Source: Neisseriaceae bacterium (GTDB taxonomy: Bacteria; Pseudomonadota; Gammaproteobacteria; Burkholderiales; UBA11063). From it: DNA of 5,572 nt. Below, one piece after another: positions 1 through 5,572 of the stretch. Every line of letters begins with the position of its first letter. Position 1 is the first letter of the stretch. The stretch is taken from the NCBI GenBank assembly GCA_947441745.1, contig CANEUJ010000100.1, forward strand, positions 1 through 5,572, written 5' to 3'. The translations under genes and the position numbers were made by a program. The notes under the pieces are model-generated. The model ran no database searches and was not told the origin of the DNA. It was given only the letters and a program-made list of their open reading frames with translations.

Positions 1-30
1 TAAGTTGGGATGACATTTTATTTTATTACT

Positions 31-63
31 AAAAACCCCCGATTATCATAATCGGGGGTTTTT
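31..63. terminator. Bidirectional rho-independent terminator downstream of rpoC
   Basis: This is an almost perfect inverted repeat. The left arm aaaaacccccgattat (31-46) is the reverse complement of the right arm at 48-63, with one central base, so the practical hairpin has about 15 bp and a 3-nt loop. Five G:C pairs sit next to a run of five T on whichever strand is read, the classic intrinsic terminator shape in both directions. For rpoC, read on the minus strand, the hairpin begins 44 nt after the stop codon and should end the rpoB-rpoC transcript. The same element could also end a convergent transcript entering from the left edge, but no such gene can be seen in the 30 nt available. Termination activity is inferred from structure only. 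Confidence 0.93.
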
Positions 64-107
64 ATATGCTAGGGCATGAACGCCAAAGCCTACGCTACGA
101 TGACAAG

Positions 108-3100
108 TTACTCTACCTTGGCAATGTCTTCTTCTGCGTACTCAGCCATTAAGGCATTATGCCGAGCTTTGTGGAAAGCAAGACCAGTACCAGCTGGAAT
201 TAAGCGCCCCATGATAACGTTTTCTTTAAGTCCACGTAGATAATCTACACGTCCAGCAACAGCAGACTCAGTTAAGACTCTAGTTGTTTCTTGGAACGAT
301 GCTGCAGATATAAACGAATCAGTTGATAATGAAGCCTTAGTAATACCAAGTAATATATTGCTAAATTCAACTGCTTGTAACCCTTGATTCACTAAACTAT
401 CATTTTCATCCATAATTGCTGCACGTTCAGCTTGTTCACCCTCAAGGTAAATATTACTATCGCCAGGATTCACAATAACTACACGACGTAACATTTGACG
501 GACAACTACTTCAATATGTTTATCATTGATCTTAACACCTTGTAAGCGGTATACTTCTTGAATTTCTGAAGCGATATATTTGGATAATTCCTCAATACCT
601 TTCATGGCTAATAACTCATGAGGATCAACTGGACCATCAACAATCATCTGACCTAACTCAACAAACTCACCATCATTTACCAAGATATTTTTATCTTTTG
701 GAATCGAAAGTTCAACAAAATCACCACTACTAGCAGCAATCTTAACTTTATGTTTACCTTTAGTTTCTTTTTGGAAAGAAATAATACCTGATATAGGTGA
801 TAGCATACCAGCATCTTTAGGTATACGAGCTTCAAATAACTCAGCAACACGCGGTAATCCACCTGTAATATCACGTGTTTTAAGTGATTCTTGTGGTTTT
901 TTAGCAATAACATCACCAGCATGTACTGTCTCAGTATCACGTACAGTAATAATATCACCAATTTGGAAGCTAATGATAACTGGCGTATCAGTACCAGTAA
1001 TCTTAACCTCTTTACCATTTGTATCATACAAACGTGCTATTGGGCGAACGTTCTTATCTTTATTTCTCGCACCCTTAATTTTGGATGAATCAATAACTTT
1101 AAGTGTAGTAAGACCAGTTACTTCATCAGCTTCTTTTACAACTGTAACACCTTCTTCTACATTTTCAAGAACAATAGTACCTGAGTACTCAGCTACCACT
1201 GGACGAGCATGTGGATCCCAAGATGCTAACTTGCCACCAGCAGTTATATTCTGACCATCTTCAACATATATTGTAGAACCATATGGAATCTTATGTTGTT
1301 CACGCTCACGACCGTGCCCATCTAAAATAATGACTTCAACAGATCTAGAGATAACAACCATTTCACCATTTTGTCTAGTTACATAACGTAAATCACGGTA
1401 TTGAACTACACCTGAAGATTTAGCCTCAATCTTACTAACAGCAGCCGAACGAGATGCAGCACCCCCAATATGGAATGTACGCATCGTTAACTGTGTCCCT
1501 GGCTCACCAATCGATTGAGCAGCTATAATACCGACTGCTTCACCAATATTAACTAAATATCCACGAGCTAAATCACGTCCATAACATTTGGCACATAATC
1601 CATAACGCGTATCACAAGTAAGAGCCGTTCTTACTTTAACTTCATCAATATTACTTTCATCAATTCTACTAACTATATCTTCATCAATAAGAGTTCCAGA
1701 TAATGCCAAAACAGCTCCAGTATCAGGTTCAATAACATCATTAGCACATACACGACCTAGAATACGATCACGTAATGACTCAATAACATCCCCACCTTGA
1801 ATTACCGATTTCATCACAACACCCTCAGTAGTACCGCAATCAAGTTGAGTAATTACTAAGTCTTGGGTAACATCTACTAAACGACGGGTTAGATACCCAG
1901 AATTAGCTGTTTTTAGTGCAGTATCTGACAGCCCCTTACGAGCTCCATGAGTTGAAATAAAGTATTGTGATACATTCAGACCTTCACGGAAATTTGCTGT
2001 AATTGGAGTTTCCATAATAGAACCATCTGGTTTAGCCATTAATCCACGCATACCTGATAACTGTTTAATCTGAGCAATAGAACCCCTCGCACCAGAGTCA
2101 GCCATCATATAGATTGAATTAAATGAATCTTGATCAACTGTCGCACCATCAGCATCAACTACTTGTTCTTTTGATAACTCACTCATCAGTGTCTTCGCTA
2201 TTTCATCACCACAACGACCCCATATATCAATAATCTTATTGTATCTCTCACCTTGAGTTACCAAACCGTCTTGATATTGACGAGTAATTACGGCAACTTC
2301 TTTTTGTGACTCATTAATTCTACTTTCTTTAGTAGTTGGAATATGCATATCATTAATACATACAGAAATCCCACCACGTGTTGAATAAGTAAACCCAGTG
2401 TACATTAATTGATCCGCTAAAATCACTGAATCTCTAACACCACATTTTCTAAAGGCAATATTAATTAGTTTTGCCACATCTTTTTTCTTCATTGGGCGGT
2501 CAATTAGACTAAACTCCAAACCTTTAGGAAGAATTTGCGATAATATAGCACGACCAACAGTAGTTTTACGACGAACAATATTCTCTTCATAAGCTCCTGT
2601 AGCATTCTTAGTCCACTCTGGAATACGAACTGTTACTATTGCATGTAAGCCAACCTGTTCTGCTTGATATGCACTCTCTAAGGCTTTGATAGTAGCAAAT
2701 ATACTACCTTCACCTTTATCATTTATTTTTTCACGAGTCATATAATAAAGACCCAAAATAATATCTTGTGATGGAACAATTATCGGCTCTCCATTGGCAG
2801 GAGATAATACATTATTTGATGCTAGCATCAAAGTCCGTGCTTCCATCTGAGCTTCGATACTAAGAGGAACGTGTACTGCCATTTGGTCACCATCAAAATC
2901 GGCATTAAATGCAGAACATACTAAAGGATGCAATTGAATTGCTTTACCTTCAATTAAAATCGGTTCAAATGCTTGAATACCAAGTCTATGTAATGTAGGT
3001 GCACGATTAAGTAGTATTGGATGCTCACGAATTACTTCTTCAAGAACATCCCATACAATAGGGTTTTCACTTTCAACCATACGTTTAGCGTATTTAATTG

Positions 3101-4319
3101 AAGCAGCCGCACCTATTGCTTGAAGTTTATGATATACAAATGGTTTAAATAGCTCTAACGCCATAACCTTAGGTAAGCCACATTGATATAACCGTAGAGT
3201 TGGACCAACAGTAATAACTGAACGACCTGAATAATCCACACGTTTACCCAATAGATTTTGACGGAAGCGACCAGATTTACCTTTGATCATTTCAGCCAAA
3301 GATTTTAATGGACGTTTATTAGCACCAGTAATTACTTTACCACGCTTACCATTATCAAACAATGAATCAACTGCTTCTTGTAGCATACGACGTTCATTAC
3401 GTAGAATAATCTCAGGAGCACGTAGTTGTATTAGTTTACGTAAACGATTATTACGGTTAATAACACGGCGGTATAAGTCATTCAAATCACTAGTTGCAAA
3501 ACGACCACCATCAAGCGCTACCAAAGGACGCAAATCTGGTGGCAATACTGGAATAACATCCATAATCATCCAGTCTGGTTTCATTTCTGAACGCTTGAAA
3601 CCTTCTAGTACTTTTAAACGCTTAGCTAACTTTTTAAGATTAGTATCACTCTTAGTATCAGACATTTCTTGCTTGATGCTAATAATTTCATTATCAACTT
3701 CAATTGCTTGCAACATTTCACGTACAGCCTCAGCACCTATACCAACACGAATCTTATCAGCATCTTCACTTTCAACAAGTGCGTTATACTGCTCAGGAGA
3801 TAAGATATCACCTTTTTTTAATAGTGTTTTATTATCTTTAGGGTGAGTAGGAGGATCCATGCGATCAATAATTTCAATTATCGCATAAGCTTCAAAATAT
3901 AGTACGTGTTCTATATCACGTAATGGCATATCAAGCACCATACCCATACGAGATGGCAATGATTTCAAGAACCAAATATGAGCTACAGGCGATGCTAATT
4001 CGATATGCCCCATACGTTCACGACGTACTTTAGATAATGTAACTTCAACACCACATTTCTCACATACTACACCGCGATGCTTAATACGTTTATATTTACC
4101 GCATAAGCATTCATAGTCTTTTACTGGGCCAAAAATGCGCGCACAAAATAAACCATCACGCTCAGGACGTAGTGTCCGATAATTAATTGTCTCTGGTTTT
4201 TTTATCTCACCATATGACCATGAACGGATTTTATCTGGTGAAGCTAAGCCAATACGAATACGACCATAACTTTCGTTAGAATCTTTTTTGTTAATTAATA
4301 AATTACCTAGATCTAGCAT
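108..4319 (-). CDS. rpoC: DNA-directed RNA polymerase subunit beta' (complete)
   Basis: Largest subunit of core RNA polymerase, a cytoplasmic enzyme. It carries the catalytic Mg2+ and forms the clamp, bridge helix and trigger loop. Visible landmarks in order: zinc site 1 in the clamp (C71, C73, C86, C89); lid and rudder regions (about 258-335); switch-2 segment (about 344-363); the catalytic NADFDGDQM motif with D474, D476 and D478; bridge helix (about 784-820); zinc site 2 (C828, C902, C909, C912); trigger loop with M946, R947 and H950; a large trigger-loop insertion (about 957-1146) of the proteobacterial SI3 type; and the conserved C-terminal LSTDSFISAASFQETTR and GRLIPAGTG segments. Motif spacing from the catalytic site to the trigger loop matches my recollection of E. 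coli RpoC with a constant +14 offset. Length (1403 aa) is normal, with a short tail after GRLIPAGTG. The ATG at 4317-4319 is chosen because a strong Shine-Dalgarno lies 8 nt upstream and the N-terminus aligns with the family. The gene lies 61 nt after rpoB and is probably cotranscribed with it. Oddities: a longer, divergent segment at about 150-190, and Ser at 784 and 798 in the bridge helix. Confidence 0.99.
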   Translation of the reverse strand: MLDLGNLLINKKDSNESYGRIRIGLASPDKIRSWSYGEIKKPETINYRTLRPERDGLFCARIFGPVKDYECLCGKYKRIKHRGVVCEKCGVEVTLSKVRRERMGHIELASPVAHIWFLKSLPSRMGMVLDMPLRDIEHVLYFEAYAIIEIIDRMDPPTHPKDNKTLLKKGDILSPEQYNALVESEDADKIRVGIGAEAVREMLQAIEVDNEIISIKQEMSDTKSDTNLKKLAKRLKVLEGFKRSEMKPDWMIMDVIPVLPPDLRPLVALDGGRFATSDLNDLYRRVINRNNRLRKLIQLRAPEIILRNERRMLQEAVDSLFDNGKRGKVITGANKRPLKSLAEMIKGKSGRFRQNLLGKRVDYSGRSVITVGPTLRLYQCGLPKVMALELFKPFVYHKLQAIGAAASIKYAKRMVESENPIVWDVLEEVIREHPILLNRAPTLHRLGIQAFEPILIEGKAIQLHPLVCSAFNADFDGDQMAVHVPLSIEAQMEARTLMLASNNVLSPANGEPIIVPSQDIILGLYYMTREKINDKGEGSIFATIKALESAYQAEQVGLHAIVTVRIPEWTKNATGAYEENIVRRKTTVGRAILSQILPKGLEFSLIDRPMKKKDVAKLINIAFRKCGVRDSVILADQLMYTGFTYSTRGGISVCINDMHIPTTKESRINESQKEVAVITRQYQDGLVTQGERYNKIIDIWGRCGDEIAKTLMSELSKEQVVDADGATVDQDSFNSIYMMADSGARGSIAQIKQLSGMRGLMAKPDGSIMETPITANFREGLNVSQYFISTHGARKGLSDTALKTANSGYLTRRLVDVTQDLVITQLDCGTTEGVVMKSVIQGGDVIESLRDRILGRVCANDVIEPDTGAVLALSGTLIDEDIVSRIDESNIDEVKVRTALTCDTRYGLCAKCYGRDLARGYLVNIGEAVGIIAAQSIGEPGTQLTMRTFHIGGAASRSAAVSKIEAKSSGVVQYRDLRYVTRQNGEMVVISRSVEVIILDGHGREREQHKIPYGSTIYVEDGQNITAGGKLASWDPHARPVVAEYSGTIVLENVEEGVTVVKEADEVTGLTTLKVIDSSKIKGARNKDKNVRPIARLYDTNGKEVKITGTDTPVIISFQIGDIITVRDTETVHAGDVIAKKPQESLKTRDITGGLPRVAELFEARIPKDAGMLSPISGIISFQKETKGKHKVKIAASSGDFVELSIPKDKNILVNDGEFVELGQMIVDGPVDPHELLAMKGIEELSKYIASEIQEVYRLQGVKINDKHIEVVVRQMLRRVVIVNPGDSNIYLEGEQAERAAIMDENDSLVNQGLQAVEFSNILLGITKASLSTDSFISAASFQETTRVLTESAVAGRVDYLRGLKENVIMGRLIPAGTGLAFHKARHNALMAEYAEEDIAKVE

Positions 4320-4327
4320 CTACTTTT

Positions 4328-4332
4328 CTCCT
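4328..4332 (-). promoter_or_regulatory. Shine-Dalgarno site of rpoC
   Basis: On the minus strand the sequence before the rpoC ATG reads GTAGGAGAAAAGTAG and then ATG. The AGGAG core is separated from the start codon by 8 nt, a normal strong spacing that supports the chosen start. The core is also the right half of a small inverted repeat, TCCT-CGT-AGGA (4-bp stem), so it could fold weakly in the messenger. The rest of the 61-nt rpoB-rpoC spacer shows no convincing promoter or terminator, which fits cotranscription. Confidence 0.85.
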
Positions 4333-4380
4333 ACGAGGATTATCAAAACTTGTTTCTGTTCTTGTGCATTTACAATTGTA

Positions 4381-5572
4381 TTACTCTTCTAGTTCCATAT
4401 CAAGAGCTAGAGCACGTACTTCACGTGTTAATACTTTAAATGCTTCAGGAATATCAGCCGAAATCTTATGCTTACCTTCAAGTAAGTTTTCATACATTTC
4501 AGTCCTACCCTCAATATCATCTGACTTAACTGTCAACATTTCTTGTAGTGTATAAGCAGCTCCATATGCTTCAAGTGCCCACACCTCCATCTCACCAAAA
4601 CGTTGTCCACCAAACTGAGCTTTACCTCCGAGTGGCTGTTGTGTTACTAATGAGTATGGACCTGTTGAACGAGCATGTACTTTTTCATCAACCAAATGAT
4701 GCAATCGTAATACATACATATAGCCAACGGTAACAGGACGATCAAACGGCATACCAGTTCTACCATCAAATAACTGCAACTGTCCTGATTCAGGCAAATC
4801 TGCTAATTTGAGCATAGTTTTAATTTCTGACTCTTTAGCACCATCAAAAACTGGAGTTGCAAATGGTACACCATGAGATAAATTACCAGCTAATTCTAGT
4901 AGTTCTTCATCAGTAAAGTCTTTAATATTTTCTTGTTTACCTGATACGTTATATACTTTATCAATAAAATCTCTAACTTCTTTAAGATTGTTATGTTGCC
5001 TTACCATTGTTTCAATTTTGCTACCCAATGTCTTGGCAGCTAAACCAAGATGTACTTCTAGTACCTGACCAATATTCATACGTGATGGAACCCCAATAGG
5101 ATTTAGAATTACATCAACAGTTCTACCATCAGCCATATATGGCATATCTTCAACAGGTAATACTTTAGAAATAACACCCTTATTACCATGACGACCAGCC
5201 ATTTTGTCCCCTGGTTGTAATCTACGTTTAACCGCTACAAAAACTTTTACCATTTTTATAACGCCATTAGGTAAATCAACACCTTGATATAGCTTTTCTT
5301 TTTGAATTTTAAATTTAGCTTCTAAATCAGCACGTTTTTCTTCAACTGCTTTTTGAATTATGGCTACAGTTGCTGCAACTTCTTCATCTTGTATCTTGAT
5401 GTCAAACCAATCACGCTTGTGTTTAGCTTCATTAAGTAACTCTTGAGTAACTTTACCTTTTTTACGTCCATCTAACTCATGACCTAAAATCAAATTAGAA
5501 ACACGGTTTAGGGCATCAGCTTCAATGATATTGATTTGATCAGTTAGATCCTGACGGTATTTTTTAAGATCA
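4381..5572 (-). CDS. rpoB: DNA-directed RNA polymerase subunit beta, C-terminal 396 residues (5' end outside window)
   Basis: Second-largest subunit of core RNA polymerase, forming the opposite wall of the active-site cleft and, at its C-terminus, docking to beta' at the base of the clamp. The reading frame stays open to the right edge (fragment starts DLKKYRQDLTD), so this is the 3' part of a gene that continues beyond 5572. A TTG at 5491-5493 is an internal Leu, not a start. Fragment residues 1 to about 100 are the end of a charged, helical, lineage-variable insertion containing WFDIKIQDEE. After it comes VKVFVAVKRRLQPGDKMAGRHGNKG with the two invariant lysines K123 and K131, equivalent to E. 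coli K1065 and K1073, which contact the initiating nucleotide and nascent RNA. The C-terminal block is intact: HARSTGPYSLVTQQPLGG, FGGQRFGEMEVWALEAYG, and TLQEMLTVKSDD (about 299-352). The protein ends MELEE and TAA. The rifampicin-binding region lies upstream of the window, so resistance cannot be judged. rpoC follows 61 nt downstream. Confidence 0.98.
   Translation of the reverse strand, partial: DLKKYRQDLTDQINIIEADALNRVSNLILGHELDGRKKGKVTQELLNEAKHKRDWFDIKIQDEEVAATVAIIQKAVEEKRADLEAKFKIQKEKLYQGVDLPNGVIKMVKVFVAVKRRLQPGDKMAGRHGNKGVISKVLPVEDMPYMADGRTVDVILNPIGVPSRMNIGQVLEVHLGLAAKTLGSKIETMVRQHNNLKEVRDFIDKVYNVSGKQENIKDFTDEELLELAGNLSHGVPFATPVFDGAKESEIKTMLKLADLPESGQLQLFDGRTGMPFDRPVTVGYMYVLRLHHLVDEKVHARSTGPYSLVTQQPLGGKAQFGGQRFGEMEVWALEAYGAAYTLQEMLTVKSDDIEGRTEMYENLLEGKHKISADIPEAFKVLTREVRALALDMELEE

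Noticed and set aside
1..30. Possible start of a downstream minus-strand gene (ATG at 14-16, reading MSSQL) or the end of a plus-strand gene (TAA at 1-3)
   Set aside because: Only a few codons are visible and there is no Shine-Dalgarno before the ATG. Neither can be supported.
68..95. Imperfect inverted repeat (GCTAGG...CCTACGC) between the rpoC stop and the terminator
   Set aside because: It needs two bulges and a 12-nt loop; too weak to call a structured element beside the much stronger hairpin at 31-63.
677..1254. Short open frames on both strands overlapping the 3' half of rpoC
   Set aside because: They are out-of-frame readings of the beta' trigger-loop insertion coding sequence, with biased composition (runs of Leu/Val or Ser/Thr) and no family resemblance.
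3283..3846. Open frame of 187 codons on the plus strand, opposite rpoC
   Set aside because: It lies wholly inside rpoC in antisense, has low-complexity Ser/Arg/Leu-rich composition typical of a shadow frame, shows no recognisable domain, and I see no ribosome binding site. The rpoC frame explains the sequence.
4371..4380. Perfect 10-bp palindrome TACAATTGTA directly after the rpoB stop codon
   Set aside because: Short, AT-rich and without a known operator match or a second copy. It has no G:C-rich stem or T-run, so it is not a terminator.
4364..4733. Plus-strand open frames opposite the 3' end of rpoB
   Set aside because: They are antisense to highly conserved rpoB coding sequence, with no domain or initiation signal.
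5491..5493. TTG as a possible start of a separate 370-codon gene
   Set aside because: The frame continues open upstream to the window edge with beta-subunit-like sequence, so this is an internal Leu codon of rpoB.

Overview
The window holds ordinary core transcription genes, all on the minus strand: the 3' part of rpoB (RNA polymerase beta subunit, running off the right edge) followed by a complete rpoC (beta' subunit, 1403 aa). A strong factor-independent terminator hairpin follows rpoC near the left edge. No mobile element, CRISPR array, tRNA/rRNA or accessory gene cassette is visible, and I found no sign of an undescribed system.

The proteins read as proteobacterial, most likely a low-GC betaproteobacterium. 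Beta' has GANKRPLKS and MLASNNVLSPANGEP. Beta has WFDIKIQDEE in the lineage insertion before the KRRLQPGDKMAGRHGNKG motif, and VEDMPYMADG after it. I recall these variants from Neisseria/Burkholderia-type sequences, whereas Gammaproteobacteria usually have GSNKR, MMSTNN and RIQPGDK. GC content looks to be roughly 35-40% by eye, low for that class. This would suit a streamlined or host-associated lineage, but that is inference from two genes and a divergent gammaproteobacterium is not excluded.

Layout, right to left in the direction of transcription: rpoB C-terminal coding (5572 to 4381); a 61-nt spacer with a clear Shine-Dalgarno for rpoC; rpoC (4319 to 108); 44 nt of untranslated sequence; a terminator hairpin (63 to 31); then 30 nt in which no gene can be assigned. 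The two products assemble with alpha2 and omega into core RNA polymerase. The beta C-terminus and the beta' double-psi barrel, bridge helix and trigger loop together form the active centre, and all visible catalytic and zinc-binding residues are intact.

Points worth a second look are two serine replacements in the beta' bridge helix and a roughly 12-residue longer, divergent stretch in the beta' N-terminal clamp region. Lesser ones are a very symmetrical bidirectional terminator that ends transcription right after rpoC, and a small inverted repeat covering the rpoC Shine-Dalgarno.
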